Positions 36,112 to 49,499 of a DNA stretch of 64,000 bases are shown here, piece after piece. Origin of the DNA: Melastoma dodecandrum (Eukaryota > Streptophyta > Magnoliopsida > Myrtales > Melastomataceae); the NCBI GenBank assembly GCA_029817715.1, contig JARUPY010000396.1, forward strand, positions 5,952,001 to 6,016,000. Direction: 5' to 3'. How positions within the stretch are numbered: the first letter of the stretch is position 1; each line of letters starts with the position of its first letter. Under the pieces are notes generated by a model. That model had not been told where the DNA came from, did not search any database, and worked only from the letters and a program-made list of their open reading frames with translations. Made by a program: the position numbers and the translations under genes.

Positions 36112-37326
36112 TTGATTAATTTTGAGCGTTTTGGGTTAAGGCCAATTCGGGGATCTACGGTACTGCGCAAAGACATTGCTTTAACCGGACACTGGGTAGC
36201 ACTCTGTTTTTCCCTTTTCCTCTTCATCTTGTTGACTCTTGGGATGATCCCCAGAAGTTTCTCCTTGATTTTCTTCAGTAAATCCTTCTTCTCTTTCCCT
36301 TTGGGGCCTCATTGTTGCAACCCGAAGTGGTGGCAGAGAAGGGAGAAAGAGAAGAGGCTTTCTCGGCTTCTTGGAGTGACAGCCACCTACAACGAGTATC
36401 TTCTCGAGGAATACCTTCTCCTCTGCAGCTGGAAGGAGTATCAGCAGCCTCCTCCTCCTCCTCCTAATCCTACTTCTTCAACTTCTCCTTCTGTTCCTTC
36501 CTCTTCCTCCTCTTCTGAAACTAAACAAACATCAAGTTGGCAAAACTATGAAAAATCATCCCATCTCATTGCTCTTTTAATATTGCATGCTCGGATATGG
36601 TAAAACGCTAAGCCTATAGTGATTACATTGGAGTTCCAAGGATAACAAACAGTACTCGTACACTCTTCTGCCTGCACAAGTCAAATTAGAGAAAGCTGCC
36701 CGTTTCATTGGAAGTTTCCGAAGAACGAAACGTCCTCATGAAGAAAGCCAGGTGGATCAAGATTAACTGCCATGATTCACCCTTATGGAGAACGTGAACG
36801 ACGGGGGCGTTTTCCCGTAAACTTGCAATGAAGGTTGCGCACGCCATCAGCATCGTTATGCTGGAATATGGTGGTTAGAATCCCAGAAGGCATCATTACA
36901 ATTTGGCATCAGAATCAGAGTGCCGGGAGTCTTTCTGAAGTAATAACAGCTGTGCTTGGATGCATTTTGGGGGTATCAGTTTCATTCATCTGTGAATTGC
37001 GGTATCACTGTTGGTTTCCTTGCATACCGAATAATGATGAATGAGATGTGAAACGGCTATCCTTCTTACTCATCTTTAATTAGGAAAAGGTGTTGAATAC
37101 ACGAGACTGGAAGAAATTCGAAAGTGGATGAACATTTCCCCGCTGTGGATCAGCCCCAGGGGTAACATTTTATATCCTTACCTTCACGCCTGCAGAGGCC
37201 GGTGGCCGTAACATCCCACCAGACCCTCGTGTAGATGAAATCCCTGGTCTGCCTATAAACGTTGAATTTGTGGAGGCCTTGTTGCCCTTACCACCGGAAG
37301 ATGCAGTCGAACCTAGTCATGAATAA
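36112..37326 (+). other. unassigned coding-like region
   Basis: An open frame at 36112-36603 begins with a hydrophobic stretch (WVALCFSLFLFILLTLGMI), then a basic block and LLGVTATYNEYLLEEYLLLC, followed by a Pro run and a Ser/Thr-rich tail. Further right, 36945-37010 encodes a hydrophobic segment (ITAVLGCILGVSVSF). 37190-37326 reads GGRNIPPDPRVDEIPGLPI and on to EDAVEPSHE-stop. The codon texture of these pieces looks gene-like, but I do not recognise the family and the frames do not join cleanly. It may be a decayed gene. No function is proposed. Confidence 0.25.
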
Positions 37327-37578
37327 CTAGGCGGGGTGGAAGCTGAACTCCCACGTTTCAGCAGTACGAAGGGCGTGGGAGCCGAGGTCATCGTCCTTGG
37401 ACTTGCAGTGAAGGGTGAGGTCAGGCTGGAGGTCGTTTCTCAGCAAGACCCACCTCCGCACAAAAATAGCATCGGGCATGCCATTCGACATTAGAACTCG
37501 AGCGGCCGGAGGATCGCTCTGAAGCAATATTACGACAGCGATGAGGGAGATGATGCTAAGCTTGATCCACGAAGCCAT
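37327..37578 (-). pseudogene. S1-type plant self-incompatibility homologue (SPH), truncated
   Basis: Open frame of 83 codons from the ATG at 37578. It has a signal peptide (MASWIKLSIISLIAVVILLQ) and then the first half of an S1-family domain: VLLRNDLQPDLTLHCKSKDD, DLGSHALRTAETWEFSFHP. The usual S1 domain (about 110-130 residues in total protein) continues with further strands and a second conserved Cys-rich part; here a TAG stop follows FHPA. Members are small secreted proteins; only the poppy S1 protein has a proven role, as a stigma determinant. The 3' half may have been lost or recombined away, so I call it a truncated gene or pseudogene. Confidence 0.75.
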
Positions 37579-39141
37579 TTCTCGTGATCTCTTCAAGTTG
37601 TTTTCTGATATGAAGACATATCACGTCGTCAGCCGCATTCTATATAGGGGAGAGCGTAACTACCGATCATAAGGTGAAAAATGTTGTTGCTTCATCTTTA
37701 AAGTTTATTTTATCACCCCAGACATGTCTTTTGACGGTGTCTTTCCTTTCAATGTTGACAAATATAAGGTATTATATATATTTTTTGCTCCTTTTTAATA
37801 AATGAAATATAGTTTTAATTAAATAAAGGAATCTGGGGAGTACTGTATAATCAAACATCACCTAATAGCTTAAGCTTTTAGGTCAAACGGTAAGATTTCT
37901 ACACACGTGGGCTCGGGTCGACCAATCATCCACCTAAAGAGATGCGCCTTTTGAGCCTTTTCCTCGGCCTTCTTGGTCCCTACGACCGGGATCTTCCCCT
38001 TCTTCTTCTTCTTGATCTCCTCCTGGTCGATTAATATAGTCATGATACAAACTAGTGTGGTTGGACATCCCCTAAAAACACGGGGGTAAACACGAATTTA
38101 AACACGGGTTCGTGATTTCGTGTAAGAATTTATCGCTTTTGGGAAGGTAAGTTGCAAAAGAGTGTTTTTGATAGAGGATGCATCGTCACAAGCACCCAGT
38201 GAGCCTTCAACTTTCTTGCATACATATAAATATGACTTCGCGTCAGTCTTCGTCCCCATCTCCGCCTTCACGAACAAGATGAAAGAAGTGTTGTTAGAGA
38301 AGATCATCGGCTCGTCAATTGCTCCAGCCCTGTCCTTCATTACTTCGGCCAATGATGCCCCTTCATCCCCGCCGTCTCCTTCCCAAGACTACCTGGTGAT
38401 TTTGGGAAGCTTTGTCGGGCGGGATTGTTGCTTGCACCATCACAATATTCCAAGATGTTGGAAGTAGTATCCAAAATGTGAATGCTCAAAGTGAAAAAAG
38501 ACTTACATATCATCATGATCCGAATAACTTGTCCACGAGCTGAAGAGCTCAGAAAGTGAAGGCATAGGCATTCTTTTTGTTGGTATTGCACACACGATTG
38601 CCTTGACCTGGAGGTCATTTACTGACTTGGTCGAAGATTCAATAAAGATTCGCACGGAATTACGTCTACGGAAGATAAACATCCTAGAAATGAAGTTTTA
38701 CCCGCCGGTATCATTAACGCAGAGGTGCTAGAAAGAAGAATTTCTAGGCGGGTTTCGGACAAACAGGACGAGGCGGTCGGTATTATTGAAAAATGAAAAA
38801 CAGGCGGCTCGTGGAAAGGCTCCCCAGCTGATCCGCCCATTATCAACTACCAGCCCGGCCCGCCCAATCATCAGCGACGCCCAATAACATAGGCCGTTTT
38901 GGGCCGCGTGGTAAAACTCCTTTCTGTTTTCAGGGGCGGGGTGGACAGGAGAAACTCGAGTCCCCGCGAGGAACCACCTTTTTTGACCCCCTCTCCGGCC
39001 AGATCGACGGTCAATATCATCGCCATCGTCGAATCTCCGCCATCCCCCTTCCCTCCCCGAGCTGTTTCGCCGCTTGGAAGGAGGAGTTGGTGTTAATTAG
39101 GGCCCGCGGGATTGGGGGGGGGGGGGGTCGTTTGCCTCGCG
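37579..39141. other. intergenic, with palindromic repeat fragment and unassigned minus-strand frame
   Basis: 37860-37885 holds an imperfect palindrome ACCTAATAGCTTAAGCTTTTAGGT, a word often seen in plant dispersed repeats. A minus-strand frame at 38340-38098 (79 residues, ATG at 38340) contains no domain I recognise. 38880-39141 is GC-rich promoter sequence of the next gene with a TGGGCC site II motif (38900-38905) and a run of 14 G (39114-39127). Confidence 0.4.
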
Positions 39142-40312
39142 ATGATAACGAGATCGAACTTGGCGGATCAGTTGAGAGAGTACCAAGTTCGATCCAAGCA
39201 CGATTGGGCCACCGTCTCCTTCTTCTCCTCCACTTCCTCCTCCGCCACCTCGTCCCACTCTTCCAGGTATGCCCACCCGATTCGTTACGCCATCGTCTCC
39301 GACCGCCGAGGAAGTGGGAACTGGGTCGATTGTTTGCGTTCGCCCGAGGGTTTTCGGATGTGGATTTGGGCTCATTTGAATCTGTTTGATGAATCCTCTC
39401 GGCATGATCTTGAATTTTGGGTTGGAGTTTAATTCTGTATCATCGAAGGGCGCAGTGGTTGGCGTGTTATGGGGTCAGCTGGGGAATTTGAGTGTTTGGA
39501 TACAAAATTTTTAAACTTTGCCCGTTGCCTCTATATTCATGTCAGCTAGAAAAATCAACAAGTTCTGGTCTTTTTGGGTATTTTATAGTTTAGGTGCTCC
39601 AAAGTGCACAGTGATTCATAAAAATGGAGATCGGGTAGTGTGGTAGATGACTAGAAAAGGTTGTTGGGAGCTAAAGGGTCAGATGCTTTTGAGCACTATG
39701 AGTTTGCCTCGATATGTGATGACAACTCGGGGTGCTGTTTTGCACTTTATTTGTAGTGGGAAGGGGATGACCATGAAGGGACACTTTCACAATGTTTTAC
39801 CATTTAAGACATTGATATTATTTTCATTTTGGGACTTAGCCTTCTTTATGGTGCTAGGAAGGACTGAAGAACGCATGGTTTTCCAGGAAATGTTTTCTTC
39901 GTGTGTAATTTGAGATAGGGGTATTTTCCACTGGTTTGCAGTTCACTTCAAAAAAGAGGCCAATTTCATTCCGTGGTCATACATCGCTCTTTTCTGGGGT
40001 CTGGTGTGGTGGGCTGTCCATCGTGACTGGTTTATTTCCATTAAATAGTTACCGGATTACTCTTTCGCAATAACACCCTCTTCCTTATGTCTCTGTGGGT
40101 GCAGGGTGGATGTTGTGCTATTCGTGATATGGGAGCTCGTAGTTCTAGCCTTTTTGGTTTTCTCGGCAGTTTCCTTATATTTTAGGCATATCCGACTCGC
40201 TTTTACCTTGGTATCTTTCACGCTGCTGCTGTTTGTAGGCATGAAGGTTACTAAGAGAATAAGATCAGCCAGGAAAAAGAGGCGCAGGATGCTTCTTCCT
40301 CTGTCCATGTAG
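39142..40312 (+). CDS. small plant membrane protein, two exons
   Basis: Exon 1 39142-39266 and exon 2 40105-40312 join as SHSSR-VDVVLF to give 110 residues. The N-terminus MITRSNLADQLREYQVRSKH is strongly conserved in a family of unnamed plant proteins. Two transmembrane helices follow (VVLFVIWELVVLAFLVFSAV and LAFTLVSFTLLLFVGM), then a basic tail ending RKKRRRMLLPLSM. The basic C-terminus suggests it faces the cytosol. Function unknown in the family as far as I know. Intron of 838 bp. Confidence 0.85.
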
Positions 40313-41323
40313 GTTTGTTGATGCCAAAAAAGAAAGAGCGCAACTTCGACCATTTTGGGTTGTACAGTGCAAGGAAAAGAAAACTGGGGCCCCGGGAAGA
40401 TGAATTTTATTAATCGGAAGATTTGAGAATGGTATTGCGTATTGGTGCAAGCTGAAATTAGGAGCGTCGTCACCGGAGACCGAGTTTTTTATAGGTGTTG
40501 CTAGATTTGGATTGGTTTAGATGTAAGAAAGATCCTTACCAAGGTAACAATGCACTGTATCGCCTACAGTTACTTCGTAATCATTCACTTTGCATTCAAA
40601 GTGCTAGAAAATCTGGAGAGAGTTGGTCCGTAATTGATTTTGGGTACATTGGAGAAGAAGAAGAAGAAAAAGAACACCGACCTATTCTGCTGAGGAAGGA
40701 ACAATCACCCCATAATTCTCTTTCTTTGGTGTCTGTTTTAAATTTGTACAGCAAAAGAATAAAAGGAAAAGCTAATTTCTTCATTTTACAATGGTTCGGC
40801 CTAATCGGGCTATAAATCTTAAATGTGGCGCACCAAGTTAAAGAGACTTCCCATATTAAAGGAGGATCATGTTTCCAGAACACCCCTTAAAACGTGATTA
40901 CTTTTTTAATCTTCACCACCTTCAGATCCGGCTCCACATGCGATCCCTCAGACCCAAATCTATCCAGGATGAACGACTCCATCTCCAATGTAAGTGATCA
41001 TAATACAAAAGAAAGTCCCAATTTAACTTTTCTTCTGGGGTGGAAATGAATAGAAGCTTTTCTTTTCTCTCGTCTCTTGAAACACCATAATTGTTGTTTT
41101 TCTTGCTATCTGGAAATGCTATAGTAACACCCCCCCTTCAAACCAACCACAATTTGTTCTCCGGTGACCTTAATGGGCCTAACAGTGGATAGGGCCTTCG
41201 AGCCTATAATGGGCTTAACCCGACCCGACCCGGTCGAGCTCCACCCGGGTTGGGGGGGGGGGGGGGCCGTCTCCATCAAGTCGGATTCCAAATCAGTGTT
41301 CCCCGAGGAGTGGCGGAGGGAAA
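40313..41323. promoter_or_regulatory. spacer and NDUB2 promoter with site II motifs
   Basis: No gene is supported in the 40313-40900 part, which is probably 3' UTR of the membrane protein gene. 41174-41179 (TGGGCC) and 41210-41215 (TGGGCT) are site II elements about 110-150 bp before the NDUB2 start codon. These are typical TCP-factor sites in promoters of respiratory and PPR genes. A run of 15 G sits at 41252-41266. Confidence 0.5.
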
Positions 41324-42810
41324 ATGGGAGGAGGAGGTCACGAAGGGGGCACGACTTACAAGGGTGTCACTGTCCACCACCCCAAGCGGTGGCACACGGT
41401 CACCGGAAAGGGCCTCTGCGCCGTCATGTGGTGAGCCTGAGATCTCTCCCCCTTCTTGGCCGATTGTGACGCTGCTCCTGCCGCTGCTTCTTTTACCGAA
41501 TCGAATATTTTACCTAGTGATTTCCACGGTTGAGGGCCTTGACCTTGGGCAGTGTTGTGTGATTTGTGTCGAAGATTCGGTCAGCTTGGGGAATCGACCA
41601 ATTTGTAGGCATTCGAGCTGGGGTCAGGAATCAATGTGCCCGTGCTTGGGATTAGGTTTTCGGTAGCCTTGATTTGAGAAAATCAATTTGGAGATCAACT
41701 TGGATGATCTACACTTTTGATGATTTTGAACGGGTGTGCAACTGTCCATTGATGAAGGGGTTGAAACGTGACTACTCTAAGGTTATCTGTTCTTCTTTGG
41801 GAGGTGTAAATGATCGTGAGATGTTTGCCGAGGATTCCTTTGGAGACTCGTTACCTTACTGTGGTTTTCTCTTTATGTGCATTTTAGGTTCTGGATCCTT
41901 TACCGGGCGAAGCAAGATGGTCCTGTGGTATTGGTAAGGGCTAATCTGTTTGAATTTTCTTGCTTCTTTTTTGAGTTCTAGGTGACTCAGTTCTGAGTTT
42001 TGTTCTTGATTTATCCTTAGGGTTGGCGTCATCCTTGGGAGGGTCATGGTGATGACGGCCATGGACATGGACATGACGAGGTAATTCGTTGTTAATGGTT
42101 GATGTATCGATTGTTCTGTGTCTCCATCCTAATGTAGTGAATTCTCATTCATCCAGTTGAATTGAAAAGGTTCGGATCACATTTTTTTCTTCGCTTGAAG
42201 CTATAGTAATCGTTATTTTCTGAATGTGGTATCGTAACTTAGCCGGTGTTTTGACTAAGCCTATTTGGGGAACTCCTGTTTAATCTTAGACTGTGTCGGG
42301 TGAATTTGTTGGTCCAGACTTGAAATATGAGAGCATTTGCTGGATGCCTGGATGTCCCATTTTCAGTGGAATGATGTCAGTGGGCCGGGGTCAGTGAACT
42401 ATTAAGACTAAGGGGGTCGGAATGGGGTGATTACCCACTAAAGCACTTTATAGGTCTTATGTTGTCCTATTTGATTAGTCAACTCGCTTTTGATGATGGG
42501 CACGGGGGCTTGTTGTGGCTAGTTGTCTGTTGTCGGCCCTTTCTCGGTGTAGTTTTTTTTGCTTTCGTTATGCTATTATTGAATCTCATGTCTATGAATA
42601 AGGCATGCACGACAGAAAATTAACCAGTTTTGTAGCTGCTTAAGGGATCCCCGTGCATGTTATGTGTTCCAGTTTATTTCCAATGTTTTAGTGAGATTCA
42701 TGTGATAGTTTCTTTGGTCCGACACTTCATCTTGATAATATCAAGCACGATCCCTTTTAATCATTCACGGCTTAATCCAAATCATTAAATCTATGCAGGC
42801 ATCCCATTGA
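41324..42810 (+). CDS. mitochondrial complex I subunit NDUB2 (NDUFB2/AGGG, At1g76200-like)
   Basis: Four exons: 41324-41430, 41888-41933, 42021-42080, 42799-42810, together 74 residues. The protein starts MGGGGHEGGTTYKGVTVHHP, continues RWHTVTGKGLCAVMWFWILY, RAKQDGPVVLGWRHPWEGHG, and ends His/Gly/Asp-rich DDGHGHGHDEASH. This matches the plant homologue of the accessory NADH dehydrogenase 1 beta subcomplex subunit 2: one transmembrane helix in the inner mitochondrial membrane, assembled in the distal membrane arm. The last exon encodes only ASH-stop; if the preceding intron is retained the protein ends VIRC instead, with little effect. Confidence 0.92.
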
Positions 42811-43109
42811 GAAAATCTGGCAGCAAAGGGCCACTGGTTTGTACTCCACTTTGATATCTCTTTCAGCAGTCATACTTTCCGCACAATAAAGATTCTTTTA
42901 AGGAATGTGGTCAGGCATCAGATCCCTACTCCTGTGTCCAGGGTTAAGCAATTGTACTATGCAGTGAATCAACAACTTGAACTTTTTTCTTTCGGCTGAT
43001 TTTTTCACTTGTGGTGAATCAACCCTTTCTAGATTTACTGCTTGTTTATGACTACTTATTGATCAGCACAAATACATGCAATCTTTTTAAAGGCATGGGC
43101 ACTTGCTAA

Positions 43110-44130
43110 CCAGTTAATGAAATTTGAAGATCCTAAGACCAAGGCCGTCATCAACATTCGTAGACATCAGTCTCAATCCTACTCGTGGCCAAACCCAACA
43201 AGCCCTAACCCCCAATTGATTAACCACATGAGATTAAACTTCTTCGGCTTCTTCCTCGGCCAACCACATCAGGGACTGGTAGGCGGACTCCCTCATTACA
43301 GTGAAGGAACAGCACATGATGCGGAAGACCATTTAGAATATTACCCAAACCTGCCGGGCGCAAGGCTGATTTTTCCTGCTTGTGTATGCAGCCTCGATGA
43401 CAGAGTCACGGCGTAAATCTGGAATGAGCTTAGCGCATGGATCACGGAAAGCAAGTCCATTGCCCCAAGGACAATGGGGGTGCATTGTCGTAGTAGGAAT
43501 AGATAACACCCGGTATGCCTATATCATCATTGACCTGAGAAACAACAAAAGGTGCTTCAGTATGTCATGTCGCAATCTTGAGGTGCAGTAACACCATGAA
43601 ACAACAAGGATAGGGAGGAAGGCAACACCGCGCCTGCTTGATTTAGCAGTAAATGTTGAAGTCACTTTCTCTGTGACCATAAGCCCAGTGTCATGCAACA
43701 ACCAGAGGACAAGGAGACATCGGCACAATGAGGCTTGCTTTTTTGACGTCTCTCCACAAAAGACTCCTTGGGTGGCATCATTTCTTACCCAGCAATGAAA
43801 TTGTCCCACTGTTTGGATTGCTTTCAACAAATTACAGAGCTATCAATATAGCTATGATTTTCAAGCAGGGATAGCTGGATTCCAAGAGCGAGATTAAGGC
43901 CTTGGAACGAGAATGCTAAGATCTTGAAAGGTGTTGACCCAACCAACCACACTATAGTCTGCCAAGGGCGGTACCACCCCTCGATTCTCTCTTCCCGCGC
44001 TGACAATGCCCAGATGATGATGCAGTACCCAACTGCAGTGACAAGGGATAACCCGGAGAAGGAATTGAGAGTGGGCAGTCGGGAGAGAAGCACTGCCTAG
44101 TCCCGATAACACAACTAGCCAAGACACTTT
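43110..44130 (-). pseudogene. LHT8-like amino-acid transporter pseudogene
   Basis: Read on the minus strand from right to left, fragments of a lysine/histidine-transporter-like permease appear in the right order but in different frames with stops between them: SFSGLSLVTAVGYCIIIWAL (about 44050-43990), ILAFSFQGLNLALGIQ (about 43920-43870), LSVIHALSSFQIYAVTLSS (about 43455-43395) and KKPKKFNLMWLINWGLGLVG (about 43255-43185). In an intact transporter these belong to consecutive membrane helices and the C-terminal KKPKK loop. Several frameshifts and in-frame stops show it is dead. The 5' half is missing; the remnant ends about where the U2 snRNA promoter begins. Confidence 0.75.
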
Positions 44131-44142
44131 GACTTATGAGGT

Positions 44143-44154
44143 AGTCCCACACCG
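44143..44154 (+). promoter_or_regulatory. upstream sequence element (USE) of the U2 gene
   Basis: AGTCCCACACCG differs by one base from the plant snRNA USE consensus RTCCCACATCG. It lies about 34 bp upstream of the TATA box, the spacing used for RNA polymerase II snRNA genes in plants. Confidence 0.85.
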
Positions 44155-44187
44155 TTGGAAAAGGGACGGGAAGGATGGACGGCTTTG

Positions 44188-44194
44188 TATAAAA
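44188..44194 (+). promoter_or_regulatory. TATA box of the U2 gene
   Basis: TATAAAA, about 28-34 bases before the mature 5' end of U2 at 44222. Together with the USE this is a complete plant snRNA promoter. Confidence 0.85.
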
Positions 44195-44221
44195 TGAACA
44201 CCCACGGCACCCATCCAAGTC

Positions 44222-44417
44222 ATACCTTTCTCGGCCTTTTGGCTAAGATCAAGTGTAGTATCTGTTCTTATCAGTTTAATATCTGATACGTGGGCCATCG
44301 GCCCACATGATATTAAATTAATTTTTATCACGGGGGAGTGGGCCTCAACGGTAGCTTGCTACCGGGCCTGCTCGAGCGTCGCCCTGGCGTTGCACTACTG
44401 CTTGGGCCCGGCGCACC
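44222..44417 (+). ncRNA. U2: U2 spliceosomal snRNA
   Basis: The sequence begins ATACCTTTCTCGGCCTTTTG, the conserved 5' end of plant U2, followed by the branch-point-recognition segment GTAGTA (44255-44260), stem-loop IIa/IIb sequence (CAGTTTAATATCTGATA), an Sm-like site AATTTTTAT (about 44320-44328) and the 3' stem-loops (GGGCCTCAACGG...CGGGCCTGC; GGCGTTGCACTACTG). The 3' end near GCGCACCCC is placed from the usual length of about 196 nt. With USE, TATA box and 3' signal all present, this is probably a functional gene. U2 pairs with the intron branch point in the spliceosome. Confidence 0.96.
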
Positions 44418-44432
44418 CCCAACCCAATTCTT

Positions 44433-44439
44433 AGTCTAA
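44433..44439 (+). terminator. 3'-end processing signal of the U2 gene
   Basis: AGTCTAA fits the core AGTNNAA of the plant snRNA 3' box and lies about 15 bases after the end of the RNA. Confidence 0.7.
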
Positions 44440-44479
44440 ACTCAGGTGGCTTGTCTTTCGCCTAGCTTTTCTTCCTGTT

Positions 44480-46140
44480 TCGGACGGCCCTGGGTGATCT
44501 TTGCTGATGTCGCTGGTGCCGACCAAGCGAAGCTGGAATTGCAGGATGTGGTGGACTTACCAAAACGGTGTTTGTTGGTTGGTTCTCCCGGGGCTGGGGT
44601 TGGAGAGTTGAGGGTGAGGGACTTGTTTGAGAAGGCCAAGTCGAAGGCACCATGCTCGTGTTCATTGATGCAGATTGAAGGCATGGAGGTGCGGGGCTGG
44701 GTGGAGGTAATGATGAAAGGGAGCAGACTATCAACCGGCTCTTGACTGAGATGGATGGGTTCTCCGAGGACGAATAGGCCTGATGTGCTCAATGCGGCTC
44801 TGTTGAGACCGGGGAGGTTCGACAGGCAGGTCGCGGTGGATACGGCGGATGTTGCTTGTAGACTGAAGATCCTTCAGGTGAGATGGAATGGAATGTCACT
44901 GTTTCCGTTCTATTTGAAGGAAGTGCTGTTAACTGGGATGCTAGATGCATGTGGTGATGAACTCGAGGAAATTTGTTGTGCCCGAAGAACCCATGGTGTT
45001 GTCATTTTTTATAGCATACGTGGAAGATGTCTTGTACTGTTGAGGCAGTCATTTGCTGATTTCGTCTTTAATCGGCAGGTCCCTTCTAGGAGAAAAGCAT
45101 TGGCCAAGGTATGTTGACTTTGAGAAGATAGCTAGGAGAAATCCTGGTTTCACTGGGGCCGACCTGCAAAACCTGACGACTGAGACTGCCGTTCTTGCAG
45201 CCAGGCACGACCTCAAGGAAATTAGCAAAGAAGAGATGCGATGCCCCAGAAAGGATCATAGTTTACCAGAGAAGAAGAGCGCCATTGTCTCGGGGGAAAA
45301 GAAGAAATTAGTCACTCCAACCATGGGTTGTATATGATTTCGTAACTTGTGGATTTCAATTTCAATTCTTTACGATTACCTTGTATTATGCCTTGTGGTT
45401 TTGAATACGGTTGTGGTCTGGTCTGCACAGAGGCTGGGCATGCTCTGGTTGTTCATTGATGCCAGAATATGACCGGGTGGCTAAGTTCTCATACATTCCC
45501 CGTGGCCAAGCCGGTGGTCTCACCTTATATGCTCCCAGTGAGGAGAGATTTGAGTCGGGTTTGTACAGTCAGAGCTACCTGGAGAATCAGGGGGCGGTTG
45601 ATCTTGGTGGAAGGTTCATTCGAAGATCCTTCTCATTCTGGCTGATGCTCGAAGATTATGTGACTTATCTTTGAGTCTCAACCTTTTTGAGTTTACCAAT
45701 TTGTTGGGTGGCTGAGGAAGTGATATATGGGATGAAGAATGTAACGACCGGAGCATCGAATGACTTCATGGAAGTTTCTCACGTAGCTAGGCAGATGGTT
45801 GAGTGGTTCGGCTTCAGCAAAAAGATTGGTCAGATCGCCATTGGTGGACCTGGGGGCAACCCATTCTTGGGGCAACGGGCATGCTTCTGCAATAATCAGT
45901 AAAAATCAGAGTTGCTTCAGTTGGAACCTGTTTTCATTTGTAAGAATGTGGCAGATGTCGTCCCAGAAGGATTATTCCATGGCGACTACAGACGTAGTGG
46001 ATGCCGAGGTAGGGGAGCTAGTTGAGAAGGCTTATGCACGGGCGAAGCAGATAATCGCAACGCACGTTGACATCCTCCACAAGCTCGCATAGCTCCTTAC
46101 TGAGGAGACTGTCGACGGCGAGGAGTTCATGATATCTTTT
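44480..46140 (+). pseudogene. FtsH metalloprotease pseudogene (chloroplast FTSH1/5 type), introns retained
   Basis: Clear pieces of a chloroplast FtsH protease in order: FADVAGADQAKLELQDVVD (44500), CLLVGSPGAG replacing the Walker A motif GPPGTGKT and then jumping directly to RVRDLFEKAKSKAP (a deletion of some 30 residues), [45 protein letters not shown] followed by TPTM where the zinc-binding HExxH first His should be, MPEYD...YIPRGQAGGLT, NVTTGASNDFMEVSHVARQM, GFSKKIGQIAIGGPGGNPFL, QKDYSMATTDVVDAEVGELV, and a stop after DILHKLA. Intron boundaries survive (e.g. ATCCTTCAG|gtgaga near 44879; acceptor cag at 45079). It is therefore a duplicated, not retroposed, copy. Walker A, Walker B and protease sites are all damaged, plus several frameshifts. 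Confidence 0.88.
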
Positions 46141-46432
46141 TCTTTCAAATGTGATGTAGAAATTGTACAATACAAAAAACAATTTAGTTGTTGATACATT
46201 TCGATATTCAGATGTAAATCATATCCTAGTCAGATATAGCTACGCCTGAGTGACTAAGATCATGGGGAGATTAAATTGTGCTATTGATTTATTCCCCCAA
46301 TACACGTATCATCACCAAATTACTACAAATCATCCCTCCATTTTCTTACCAGAATCCCATGTTTTCTTTTGTTACAAAACACCATAAACAGCAGATCCTC
46401 ATTTCCCCCACAAAAAATCACAAGAGGAGTCT
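46141..46432. other. spacer: FtsH pseudogene tail and BSK1-like 3' UTR
   Basis: AT-rich sequence; 46300-46432 is likely the 3' UTR of the minus-strand kinase gene. Nothing else seen. Confidence 0.4.

Positions 46433-49499
<3,067 letters not shown>

Noticed and set aside
37860..37885. Imperfect palindrome as a possible MITE terminus
   Set aside because: No partner terminus or target-site duplication was found nearby; noted only as a repeat word.
38098..38340. Minus-strand frame of 79 codons considered as DUF674 or an F-box tail
   Set aside because: Key motifs of those families are not visible; left as unassigned.
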